From an uncultured Lachnospiraceae bacterium (GTDB lineage Bacteria > Bacillota > Clostridia > Lachnospirales > Lachnospiraceae): 49,214 bases of DNA. A program made the position numbers and the translations under genes. The notes below the pieces were generated by a model. The model searched no databases, was not told where the DNA came from, and saw nothing but the letters and a program-made list of their open reading frames with translations. Below are positions 41,840-49,214 of this stretch, piece by piece. Location: positions 1 through 49,214 of the forward strand of contig CATLGW010000018.1 in the NCBI GenBank assembly GCA_949948715.1, read 5' to 3'. Every line of letters starts with the position of its first letter. Within the stretch, counting starts at the first letter, position 1.

Positions 41840-43621
41840 ATGGACGGAGGCAAAATGGGAAGAAAGGACGGGTTGTGCTTCGGGGCGGGGCTTTTGGCCG
41901 TGCTGTTTATGGGGCTGCCCTATCTGATTCTGGGACGGGAGTCTATCGTGACCTATCACGATCAGTTGGACGGGGAGCTGATCGCCTATCTGCTGCAGGC
42001 GAAGCATCTTTTTCAGGGCGGCACGCTGCCTGAGTTTATGAACAATGTGTCCAAGACGGCTCTGGTTCCCCCGGCTCCGGCCTGTGTGCTCCTGTTTCTT
42101 TCGGGGGACGGCTTCGGAGCCCTGGCGTTTATGCAGGTCATGGGAAGTCTGTGCGGATACGCGGGGATGTATCTGCTGGCCCGCAGGGAGACGGGGCGGG
42201 TCTATGTCTCGGGGGCGGTGGCAGTGCTGTACGCCTATCTTCCCTTTCTGCCGGCGTACGGACTGTCTCAGTACGGTCTGCCGCTGCTTCTGTATCTGCT
42301 CCTGGAGGCCAGAGAGGGGCGGCACAAAAAAGCGGCCTTTTTGTACGGGGCGGTATATGCCCTGAATTCCTCTCTGGTTTTGGTTGGCTTTGGCGTGTTG
42401 GGGGTTCTTTTCCTGTGGACGCTTTGGGAACTGTCGGCGGGCAGAAGGCGGGGGAGTTCCCCCTCCTCCCGGCGCACTCTTTTGGGGATGCTTCTGTGGA
42501 TGGGGGGGATCTACGGGGTGGAAAATTTCCGGCTGTTTGCCCAGCTTCTGGGCCTGGGGTCCCCGGGGGATACGGTCTCCCACAAGGCGGAATATGTGCT
42601 GTTTCCCAATACCTTTTCGGCGGGCTTCCTGGAGGGGCTTCTAAGGGGAGGACAGCACAGCGGCGACTACCACGGATTGTTTTTCGGGGCGGCGGCTGTA
42701 GTCTGGGCGGTCTGCGGCCTGTTTTGGCTCAAGGCGAAGGATGCCCGGGGGGAGCGGGACGCGGCCCTGGGCAAGCTCTTAAAGACGGCGGCCCTTTCCT
42801 TTGGCTGTATCGTGTTCTTTGCGGCTCTGTCCGGGCTGTGGGATGCGGGGCCGGGCGTATTTCTGCGCAGACGTATGCAGGCTCTGGGGGCCTTTCAGCT
42901 CGACAGGCTTTTGTGGCTCTCCCCCTGTCTCTGGTATCTGATTCTGGCCTGCGCTCTTGCCCTGGCGGTCCGGCTTTGGGAGGGATGGGCCGGAAAAATC
43001 CGACTGGGGGCCTGTCTGCTTGGGACGGCGCTGGCGGCGTCTCTGTGCTTTACCGGGGTGACGGTGCTTCTGGAGAGCAATCTGAAGCCCAATATTCAGC
43101 GGCTGCGCAATCCGGACTACAAGGCCCTCAGCTTTAACGACTATTATGCGGTGGGAGTCTATTCCCAGGTGGAGGAGTTTCTGCGGGAGCGCACGGGGGA
43201 AGAGAAGGAGGAGTATCGGGTGGTCAGCCTGGGGATCGACCCGGCGGCGGCCCTTTATCACGGCTTCTACTGCCTGGACGGGTATTCCAACAATTACCCT
43301 TTGTCCTACAAGCACGCGTTCCGGGAGGCCATTGCCCCGGAGCTTTCCAAAAACGGGTATCTGACGGAACAATTTGACGGCTGGGGAAACCGGTGCTATC
43401 TGTTCAGCTCGGAGTGCCCGGGGTATTTTACCGTAGAGAAGGGCGGCTTTTACTTTCAGGACTATGAGTTGAATGTGGAGGCGTTAAAAAACCTGGGGGG
43501 AAAGTATCTGTTCTCGGCGGCGTATATTCAGGACAGCGAAGGGCAGGGACTTACGCTTCTGCGGGAGGAGGCTTTTTCCACGCCGGAGAGCTATTATCAG
43601 ATCTATGTCTATGAATATTAG
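41840..43621 (+). CDS. DUF6044-like polytopic membrane protein (copy 2)
   Basis: A 593-residue paralog of the protein at 18183. Shared landmarks are PYLILGRESIVTYHDQLDGE, PEFMNNVSKTAL, GYAGMYLLARRETG, FQLDRLLWLSPCLWY, DPAAALYHGFYCLDGYSN and WGNRCYLFSSE. About twelve helices are followed by an extracytoplasmic domain of about 170 residues. The Asp-Gln-Leu-Asp-Gly-Glu in the first loop is conserved in both copies and is the best candidate for functional acidic residues. An ATG at 41855, with GGAGG 4 bp upstream, is an alternative start. An 83-bp gap follows before a GT39-like gene. Confidence 0.65.
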   Translation: MDGGKMGRKDGLCFGAGLLAVLFMGLPYLILGRESIVTYHDQLDGELIAYLLQAKHLFQGGTLPEFMNNVSKTALVPPAPACVLLFLSGDGFGALAFMQVMGSLCGYAGMYLLARRETGRVYVSGAVAVLYAYLPFLPAYGLSQYGLPLLLYLLLEAREGRHKKAAFLYGAVYALNSSLVLVGFGVLGVLFLWTLWELSAGRRRGSSPSSRRTLLGMLLWMGGIYGVENFRLFAQLLGLGSPGDTVSHKAEYVLFPNTFSAGFLEGLLRGGQHSGDYHGLFFGAAAVVWAVCGLFWLKAKDARGERDAALGKLLKTAALSFGCIVFFAALSGLWDAGPGVFLRRRMQALGAFQLDRLLWLSPCLWYLILACALALAVRLWEGWAGKIRLGACLLGTALAASLCFTGVTVLLESNLKPNIQRLRNPDYKALSFNDYYAVGVYSQVEEFLRERTGEEKEEYRVVSLGIDPAAALYHGFYCLDGYSNNYPLSYKHAFREAIAPELSKNGYLTEQFDGWGNRCYLFSSECPGYFTVEKGGFYFQDYELNVEALKNLGGKYLFSAAYIQDSEGQGLTLLREEAFSTPESYYQIYVYEY

Positions 43622-43704
43622 AGGAAAAGGCAAGGCGAAAGCATAATCGGACAGGGAGAAACGGGGGACGGCCGGACGTAAATAAGCAAAATACAGGAGG
43701 CGGC

Positions 43705-45540
43705 ATGGACGAAAAAAGCGGCGGTTTGAGGCGGGAGAGCAGGAGAGGCAAAATCGGTGAGAGGGTCGGTTGGGCGGCAGGGCGGCTCCTTGCGGCGTGG
43801 CCCGAGGAGGCGGTTCTTTTTCTGTGCGCTCTTATCCTGTGCGCGGGGATCGGCCGCAAGGAAGGATTCCACATGGACGAGCTTTTGAGCTTCGAGCTCT
43901 CCAACGCCGAGTTTAATCCCTGGATCGTGCCCAACCAGCCCCAGGGCCGGCTGGCGAAGTTTGTACAGAATGAGATCGACGGGGAGAATCTGTGGGAAAC
44001 CCTGGGGAATATATGGGATGTGGCCTTGGATGTGCTAAAGAATCGGGGCGGCAGCAGGCTATTGACCTACCGGGCGGACGTCTACCAGGAGCCTGTGTGG
44101 ATTGACAGGGAGACCTTTCGGGACTATATCACGGTGGGGACGGGGGACGCTTTCCATTATCTGTCCGTGTACTTCAATGTGAAGGACGACAATCATCCCC
44201 CCCTGCACTTTATGCTGCTGCACACCATGTCCTCCCTGTTTCGGGGATCCGCGGAGCCCTTTGTGGGATGCGTGATCAATCTGGGGGCGACGCTGGGGAC
44301 GCTGTGCCTCCTGATGGCGGCGGGCAGACGCCTGGGGCGGTTATGTTTTCCGAAGGGAAACATGTCTGCGGAGCAGACGGGACGAATATTGGGGCTGATG
44401 GCGGCTTTGCTTTACGGTCTTTCCGCAGGAGCCATGGCGGCCACACTGCTGATACGAATGTATGCGCTTTTGGCTTTTTTCTGCCTGGCTGCTTTTTACA
44501 TTCATCTGAAAAAGTGGACGGAAGGATCCTTTTTTACGGGAAACAGGCTGTTGATTCTGGTGACGGTTCTGGGATTTTTGACGCAGTATTTCTTTCTGTT
44601 TTATTGTCTGCCGCTGGCGGCCGTCACGGCGGCGGGGCTTTTTCTTCGGGGGAGGCGCAGGGAGCTTTTGGTCTATCTGCGCTCCATGGTGTCGGCGGCC
44701 CTGATCGGTGTGGCGGTTTTTCCCTTTGCCGTGTCGGACGTGTTTTCCAGCGGCCGGGGGGTGGAGGCGCTGGAGAATCTGTCTCAGGGCTTTGCGGGAT
44801 ACGGGGTCAGGCTGGCTGCCTTCTGGGAGATTCTTTCGCAGCGTGTCCTGGGGGCAAGCGGCCCGGCGCTGGCCCTGATTCTGCTGGGGGGTGTTCTGGG
44901 GGTGTGGGCCCAGGGCCGCGTCCGGCGCGGGAGAGCCATAGATTTCTCGCCCTGGCAGGGCCGTTTTGAGATTTTGGGGATGCTGCTTTTGCCCGCCGCG
45001 GCTTACTTTTTGCTGGCGGCCAGAATGTCGCCCTACCTGGTGGACCGGTATCTGATGCCTCTGTTTCCCCTGGCGGCGCTGTGTCTGGCGCTCCTGGCGG
45101 TGGGGTTTGTGTACCTTGGCCGGTACAAGAAAGGGGGATATCTATTTGTCTGCGGGGCTGCCGCGCTGTGGCCGCTCTTGGGACTTCTGGGATACGGCGG
45201 GGATTATCTCTATCTCGGATATGAGGACCAGAGAAAGCTGGCCGAAGAGTACGCCGCTCTGCCCTGTGTCTGCGTGTACCAGGGGGTGGGGTATTATGAG
45301 AATCTGCCGGAATTTACGGAATATGAGAGGACCCTGCTCTTAAAGCCGGAGGAGCTTGCAGAGCGCAGGGACCGGGCCGGCATCCGGGAGGCGGGGGAGA
45401 CGGTGTTTCTCTTTAAGCCCGGGGTGGATGTGGAGGAGACCATGGAGGTCCTTCGGCGGGAATACGGACTTACGCTGGAGGAATGGCTGCTGGAGGAGGG
45501 AGTTCACGGTGACAGGATTGGACTGTTCACGGCCGGGTAG
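43705..45540 (+). CDS. GT39-like polytopic membrane glycosyltransferase (second copy)
   Basis: A 611-residue protein. HMDELLS (Asp58-Glu59) in the first outer loop and KDDNHPPLHFMLLH (about 160-173) in the second match the loops of the PMT/ArnT-like GT39 family and correspond to WYDEAYS and DDHSPFYYML of the protein at 13192. The first loop is unusually long (about 100 residues between the two motifs). About eleven helices follow and the C-terminal 110 residues are extracytoplasmic. AGGAGG is 5 bp before the ATG. It probably uses a polyprenyl-phosphate sugar outside the membrane. Confidence 0.7.
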   Translation: MDEKSGGLRRESRRGKIGERVGWAAGRLLAAWPEEAVLFLCALILCAGIGRKEGFHMDELLSFELSNAEFNPWIVPNQPQGRLAKFVQNEIDGENLWETLGNIWDVALDVLKNRGGSRLLTYRADVYQEPVWIDRETFRDYITVGTGDAFHYLSVYFNVKDDNHPPLHFMLLHTMSSLFRGSAEPFVGCVINLGATLGTLCLLMAAGRRLGRLCFPKGNMSAEQTGRILGLMAALLYGLSAGAMAATLLIRMYALLAFFCLAAFYIHLKKWTEGSFFTGNRLLILVTVLGFLTQYFFLFYCLPLAAVTAAGLFLRGRRRELLVYLRSMVSAALIGVAVFPFAVSDVFSSGRGVEALENLSQGFAGYGVRLAAFWEILSQRVLGASGPALALILLGGVLGVWAQGRVRRGRAIDFSPWQGRFEILGMLLLPAAAYFLLAARMSPYLVDRYLMPLFPLAALCLALLAVGFVYLGRYKKGGYLFVCGAAALWPLLGLLGYGGDYLYLGYEDQRKLAEEYAALPCVCVYQGVGYYENLPEFTEYERTLLLKPEELAERRDRAGIREAGETVFLFKPGVDVEETMEVLRREYGLTLEEWLLEEGVHGDRIGLFTAG

Positions 45541-45561
45541 AGGGAGAGAGGGAACGAGACT

Positions 45562-46641
45562 ATGATAGCGTTGCGGGTATTACAGTTAATTCTGTGGTTG
45601 TTTGTCATCCCGGCAGGCGCGGGAAGCCTGTTTTTTCTGGGGAAGGAGAGCCCCGGGAACGGATTTGCCGGACCGGGGAGGGCGGTTTTTGCCTGGGTCG
45701 GGGGACAGATCCTTCTGTGGGCGGTGTTTCAGCTTTTGTGTGTGCCTGTGATTTTGAGGCAGGGAAACTACAGCCTGGTACAGCGGCTGTATCTGGCGGC
45801 GGTGGCGGTACTGTTGTGTTCGGCAGGCCTGGCGGCTCTGGCCCGGAGAAAAAAGCCCCGGCTGCGGCTGGTGGAAGGCTTTGGGAAGGGGGACCGGGCG
45901 TCCGTTATTCTCTGGGTAATTTTCTGGGCCCTTCTGTTGTTTCAGATCGTGCAGGCCATAAGGCTGACCTATGCCGACGGCGACGACGCTTTTTATGTGG
46001 CGGTGTCAACCATCACGGCGGATGCGGATACCATGTACAGCAAGCTTCCCTACACAGGGGAGACTACCTGGCTGGATGTGCGGCACGGACTTGCGCCTTT
46101 CCCCATCTGGATTACCTTTTTGTCCAAAATGTCGGGCTTTAAGCCTGTGAGTATCGCTCATCTGGTGGTTTCTCCCGTTCTCATCGCCATGGCCTACGGC
46201 GTTTTTTATCTGACGGGGAGGAAGATAAACGGGAGGCATTCGGAGAAGCTGCCCCTTTTTCTGGTTTTCGTGGAGATTCTGGTTCTCTTCGGAGATTATT
46301 CCTATTATACGGTGGAAAATTTCATGCTGGCCAGGAGCCGCCAGGGCAAGGCGGCGCTGGGAAGCATTATAATACCCGCGCTGTTTTTCCTGCTCCTTCA
46401 GCTTTTGGAGTATCTAAAGGAAAAGAAAAAAATTCCTCCGGCTTACTGGGGGCTTCTGGCGGCGGCGATGACGGCGGGGGCTCTTTGCAGCACCATGGGG
46501 GCCATGCTGTGCTGTATGCTGGTGGGGATCGGGACGTTTTGTGCCGCCGTGGGATTTCGGAGGTGGAAGATTTTGTTCCCTGCGGCGTTTTGTTGTCTGC
46601 CCTGTGCGGCGTATGCCCTGCTCTATCTGCGTATGGGCTGA
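45562..46641 (+). CDS. DUF6077-like membrane protein, N-terminal part
   Basis: A 359-residue protein with about nine hydrophobic helices. The outer loop YADGDDAFYVAVSTITADADTMY, then LPYTGETTW and RHGLAPFPIWITFLSKMSG, are features I associate with DUF6077, a large membrane family of Lachnospiraceae glycan loci. The acidic DGDD resembles a GT-C first-loop site. The frame ends in a TGA at 46639-46641 after YALLYLRMG, and the same frame resumes at 46663 as another membrane protein with the expected C-terminal domain. It may therefore be one gene of about 628 codons interrupted by a single stop. GAGGGA precedes the ATG by 8 bp. Confidence 0.55.
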   Translation: MIALRVLQLILWLFVIPAGAGSLFFLGKESPGNGFAGPGRAVFAWVGGQILLWAVFQLLCVPVILRQGNYSLVQRLYLAAVAVLLCSAGLAALARRKKPRLRLVEGFGKGDRASVILWVIFWALLLFQIVQAIRLTYADGDDAFYVAVSTITADADTMYSKLPYTGETTWLDVRHGLAPFPIWITFLSKMSGFKPVSIAHLVVSPVLIAMAYGVFYLTGRKINGRHSEKLPLFLVFVEILVLFGDYSYYTVENFMLARSRQGKAALGSIIIPALFFLLLQLLEYLKEKKKIPPAYWGLLAAAMTAGALCSTMGAMLCCMLVGIGTFCAAVGFRRWKILFPAAFCCLPCAAYALLYLRMG

Positions 46642-46662
46642 GATTTGTGGAGGTGTGTCAGG

Positions 46663-47448
46663 ATGGGAGATGTGGTGACGCTGTTTCGGGACTATATGGG
46701 TGTGGGGCTGATTGTCCTGTGGTTCCTCTTAGCCCTTTTGTATCTGTTTTTGAAGGAAAAGAGGAGGCATCTGCGGATTCTTTTTGTATGGGTGCCGGTG
46801 ATTCTTTTGCTGGTCTTTTTCAATCCTCTCTTTGCCCGGCTGGTGTTTCGCATGGCGGACGGGGAAATTTATTACCGTATTCTCTGGCTGCTGCCCATGA
46901 CTACGGTTATCGCCTGGGCGGCGACGGAAATCTATGGCTCTCTGCGGGGAAGGGGACGATTTGTCTTTGCGGGGGCGGCCGCTGTGATGCTCATGGTGTC
47001 CGGGAGTTTTATTTACGCAAATCCCTTCTTTCAGCGGGCCCAGAATCCGTACCACATACCTCAGAGCGTGGTGGATATCTGTGACGCCATAAGGGTGGAG
47101 GGCCGGGAGGTCAGAGCCGTCTTTCCGGCGGAAATGCTGCAGTACGTCAGACAGTACGACGGCACGGTGTGTATGCCCTATGGCCGGGAGGTGATTGTGG
47201 AGAGGTGGAATGTGCTGAATGAGCTTTACTTTCTCATGGAGGCCGAGGAGGTGGATGCCGTCAGACTGGCGGAGCTGGCCAGGGAGAGAGTGTGCCACTA
47301 TATCATTCTTTCCGGAGAAAAAAGGATGGCGGGCAGCCTCACCGACTGCTCCTTTGAGGTCTTTGGGCAGATAGACGGATATACGATCTACCGCGACAGC
47401 ACGGCGGATCTGTCCCTCCCCGCCGCAGGGCAGGGCGGGGAGCTGTGA
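46663..47448 (+). CDS. Membrane protein, likely C-terminal part of the DUF6077-like unit
   Basis: A 261-residue protein with four hydrophobic helices in the first 120 residues and then an extracytoplasmic domain of about 140 residues (VVDICDAIRVEGREVRAVFPAE... CHYIILSGEKRM). It is in the same frame as the preceding gene, with only one TGA and seven codons between. GGAGG lies 9 bp before its ATG, so it could be re-initiated even if the two were once a single protein. Helices plus a C-terminal outer domain complete the plan seen in the other large proteins of this locus. Its stop faces the next gene, which runs leftward. Confidence 0.55.
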   Translation: MGDVVTLFRDYMGVGLIVLWFLLALLYLFLKEKRRHLRILFVWVPVILLLVFFNPLFARLVFRMADGEIYYRILWLLPMTTVIAWAATEIYGSLRGRGRFVFAGAAAVMLMVSGSFIYANPFFQRAQNPYHIPQSVVDICDAIRVEGREVRAVFPAEMLQYVRQYDGTVCMPYGREVIVERWNVLNELYFLMEAEEVDAVRLAELARERVCHYIILSGEKRMAGSLTDCSFEVFGQIDGYTIYRDSTADLSLPAAGQGGEL

Positions 47449-47476
47449 TCCTCCGGAAGGCCGAGGTAACGGAGTC

Positions 47477-48586
47477 TTATCGATAGGGGTATTCCAGGGC
47501 TTCCATAAACCGGTCTGCCAGCAGATTGCGCCCTGCCTGGTTCAGATGAATGTTGTCCGTCAGGTATTCGGAGGCATTGTCCTCCGTGACGGAGTTGTAG
47601 AGATTGTCCACAAAGGTAACGCTGTGGGAGGCTGTGGCGGAAAACTGCATGATGACGTAGGTGGAGAGTACATCCTGCCCGTAGGTGTACATATCGCTGC
47701 TGACGTATTCCCCCTCCTCCGTCATGGCGAAGGCATAGGTGGGGGACATGACGATAATCCGGATATGGGGATATCTCTCCTGTATCAGCTCGATTCCCGC
47801 GGCCATATTGCCGGTGAACTGTTCTATGTCGGTGGCATTATCATCACTGTACATCTGATGCCCCAGGAAATAGTCCGTGGCGTCATACATGAGAGCGATG
47901 ACGTCCACCGTGTTCAAATCCAGATTCATCAGGGTGTCAAACACCTCCTGGGCCTCGGGGGGCGCGTCCTCCCCCAACGCCTCGACGGCGCTCTTGTAAT
48001 ATTGGTTTGTCACGCCGCTGTCAGCCAGCGTCACCAGCCAGTAGAAGGTGTAGGCATCCATGGGGGCGACCTCGGCGTCAAAGTGGGGGTTCTGAGCCGC
48101 CAGGTAGCTGCCGCTGACGGAGCAGTTATAGACGGTGGCTCCGGTTTTTTTTGCGATCAGATTGGCAAGATTGCCCTCTGTGCCCCGGTCGTCTGAGAAG
48201 GGACTGTTCCCGAAGACCAAAATGGTTTCCGGCGCTCCGGTTTCCACCACCTCTCCGGTGGAGGTCATAAGGGGCAGGAACTGGTCAAAATTTTCCCGGC
48301 GTTCATTCCCCTCAATCTTGGCAATCTCCTCCGGGTCGATGAATTCACCCCAGGTGCAAAGTCTGTAGGCGACAAATGACACGGTGCACACTACCACAAG
48401 CAGCAAAAAGGTGTGCAGGTTCAGAAACCGGGAGAGCTTTCCGCGGGCGGGCTTGTCCTGCTCCTGGTTCTCTCCCTCATATTCTTCGTATTCGTTCTCG
48501 TCCGCCTCCAGGTCCAAAATCTCTATGGTGGGGATAGTGCTGACGTTATCGTCTCTTTCCGGCGTATATCTGTTGTCTTTTCTCAT
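47477..48586 (-). CDS. Membrane-anchored SGNH-like protein with altered active site
   Basis: A 369-residue protein. An acidic cytoplasmic tail (EADENEYEEYEGENQEQD, about residues 29-46) is followed by a basic patch, one helix (about 57-75) and an extracytoplasmic SGNH-like domain. The blocks are partly changed: ILVFGNSPFSD has GNS instead of GDS, block III reads MYDATDYFLG where GxND is expected, and block V DNIHLNQAG keeps DxxH. Thus the Ser and His are present, but the oxyanion Asn of block III is not. It may bind rather than cleave, or act as an acyltransferase. I placed the start at the ATG with GAGAGG just upstream; the promoter -10 at 48642 rules out the longer start at 48643. 48598 is an alternative. 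Confidence 0.7.
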   Translation of the reverse strand: MRKDNRYTPERDDNVSTIPTIEILDLEADENEYEEYEGENQEQDKPARGKLSRFLNLHTFLLLVVVCTVSFVAYRLCTWGEFIDPEEIAKIEGNERRENFDQFLPLMTSTGEVVETGAPETILVFGNSPFSDDRGTEGNLANLIAKKTGATVYNCSVSGSYLAAQNPHFDAEVAPMDAYTFYWLVTLADSGVTNQYYKSAVEALGEDAPPEAQEVFDTLMNLDLNTVDVIALMYDATDYFLGHQMYSDDNATDIEQFTGNMAAGIELIQERYPHIRIIVMSPTYAFAMTEEGEYVSSDMYTYGQDVLSTYVIMQFSATASHSVTFVDNLYNSVTEDNASEYLTDNIHLNQAGRNLLADRFMEALEYPYR

Positions 48587-48641
48587 GAATCCTCTCATTT
48601 CTGCTGCAAGAGCTCTTGTGTCACAATTTCTTTCGAAATCC

Positions 48642-48670
48642 ATTGTACTATTTTGTGCTCTGAAAGTCTA
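48642..48670 (-). promoter_or_regulatory. Promoter of the leftward SGNH-like gene
   Basis: Minus strand TAGACT (48665-48670), a 17-bp spacer and TACAAT (48642-48647). Transcription would begin near 48635, about 50 nt before the chosen ATG at 48586. Confidence 0.45.
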
Positions 48671-48722
48671 CTTACTATATTATGAAAAAAATTTAAGAAA
48701 TTATGAAGAATCCCGGAATGGC

Positions 48723-48751
48723 TTGAAGAAGGGGAACAACAATGCTATAAT
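48723..48751 (+). promoter_or_regulatory. Promoter of the tandem-repeat protein gene
   Basis: TTGAAG (48723-48728), a 17-bp spacer and TATAAT (48746-48751) with a TGC extension. The ATG follows at 48818. It is one of the best promoter matches in the window. Confidence 0.7.
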
Positions 48752-48817
48752 GTTACGGATTTGTTAAATAGATATTATAAAACAGTTTACATATTGCTCG
48801 GAAGAAAGGGAACTTGC

Positions 48818-49214
48818 ATGAGAAAGTTGTTTGAGCGCGGCAGACAGCAGGATTACAGGGAGGACTATGACAGGGAACGGCTTGAAGCGCCAGAGTATGA
48901 TGCGCTTTATGACGAAGAAGGGGAATACATGGGTTGGGAGCATGAGGGAGAGGAGCCCTGTGTGTACGGGGAAGAGCCGGAGTACGGAGAGCCGGAGCCC
49001 GAGGTATATGCCGTCGGTCCGGACTATATGGAGTCTGAGGGGGACGGGTATGACGAAGAAGGGGAATACATGGGTTGGGAGCATGGAGGAGAGGAGCCCT
49101 GTGTGTACGGGGAAGAGCCGGAGTACGGAGAGCCGGAGCCCGAGGTATATGTCGTCGGTCCGGACTATATGGAGTCTGAGGGGGACGGGTATGACGAAGA
49201 AGGGGAGTACATAG
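48818..49214 (+). CDS. Acidic tyrosine-rich tandem-repeat protein, N-terminal part
   Basis: An open frame that runs off the window after 132 codons. The start MRKLFERGRQQDYREDYDRERLE is basic/acidic mixed and is followed by 47-residue repeats of the type DEEGEYMGWEHEGEEPCVYG, then EEPEYGEPEPEVYAVGPDYM and ESEGDGY: two complete copies and the beginning of a third. The repeats are very rich in Glu, Tyr, Gly and Pro, with one Cys and one Trp each, and should be disordered. AGAAAGGG lies 7 bp before the ATG and a strong promoter precedes it. I do not recognise a family. In related bacteria long acidic tails like this often precede a single membrane helix and an outer enzyme domain, so the visible part may be only the cytoplasmic tail of a larger protein. 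Confidence 0.75.
   Translation, partial: MRKLFERGRQQDYREDYDRERLEAPEYDALYDEEGEYMGWEHEGEEPCVYGEEPEYGEPEPEVYAVGPDYMESEGDGYDEEGEYMGWEHGGEEPCVYGEEPEYGEPEPEVYVVGPDYMESEGDGYDEEGEYI
48911..49214 (+). repeat. 141-bp in-frame tandem repeat
   Basis: Copies begin at 48911, 49052 and 49193 (period 141 bp, 47 codons). The first two copies differ at only a few bases (for example CATGAGGGA against CATGGAGGA, and GCCGTC against GTCGTC). The array continues past the window edge. Confidence 0.9.

Noticed and set aside
40508..42583. Leftward open frame of about 690 codons opposite the orphan membrane protein and DUF6044 copy 2
   Set aside because: Antisense shadow: low-complexity His/Pro/Gln/Lys composition, no recognisable motif, and it spans two clear plus-strand genes.
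46639..46641. Selenocysteine codon in the DUF6077-like gene
   Set aside because: No reason for a redox residue in this membrane segment, and no convincing downstream selenocysteine insertion hairpin was seen.
48911..49214. CRISPR-like array
   Set aside because: The 141-bp units are contiguous, without spacers, and encode an in-frame protein repeat.

Overview
The window looks like the chromosome of a GC-rich gut-type Firmicute, most likely a Lachnospiraceae/Clostridia relative. The pointers are strong AGGAGG-type ribosome sites, a TnpX-like large serine recombinase, and several Clostridia-typical small families (DUF3784, DUF3781, DUF2200, a CD1871A-like CXXC protein). No rRNA, tRNA or CRISPR array was seen. 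The placement is inferred from gene content, not from a database search.

Region 1 (about 1-8.1 kb) is a visibly AT-richer accessory island made of decayed mobile DNA. It starts with the end of an IS3-type transposase, then a P-loop kinase-like gene. Next is an integrative-element module on the minus strand: two or three small element genes and a large serine recombinase, abutting a truncated, internally deleted VirD4/TraG coupling-protein gene. After a gene-free stretch with nested palindromes come small cargo genes (DUF3784, histidine phosphatase, peptidase E, DUF3781), mixed with remnants of a relaxase and of a phosphotransferase.

Region 2 (about 8.1-11.7 kb) holds housekeeping-like genes: DUF2200, a YcgL-type nucleotidyltransferase, DUF1905 with a small partner, and a redox triad (TlpA-like lipoprotein, a 50-residue CXXC protein, a NapH-like polyferredoxin).

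Region 3 (about 11.75-47.5 kb) is a very large surface-glycan locus. A PseC-type aminotransferase is transcribed leftward; from a divergent promoter region nearly everything else runs rightward in tightly packed genes. The cytoplasmic part makes a CMP-activated pseudaminic-acid-type nonulosonic acid (PseC, PseF, PseH, PseI, PseG). An FkbH-like enzyme and an acyl carrier protein sit inside the pse block, suggesting that a carrier-bound glyceroyl-type group is attached to the sugar. A transferase with the two bacterial sialyltransferase motifs, an ABC exporter, two GT2 enzymes and a WecE/RffA aminotransferase complete the soluble and export side. Around these lie many large polytopic membrane proteins in paralogous sets: GT39-like x2, GtrII-like x2, DUF6044-like x2, PTPS-related/YfhO-like x3, a DUF6077-like pair, and two orphans. 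They probably transfer polyprenyl-phosphate sugars onto the glycan outside the membrane. PseB, an initiating phosphoglycosyltransferase and a recognisable polymerase are not in the window.

Region 4 (47.5 kb to the end) has two divergent genes: a membrane-anchored SGNH-like protein with altered catalytic blocks, and the start of an acidic, tyrosine-rich protein built of near-identical 47-residue tandem repeats that runs off the window edge.
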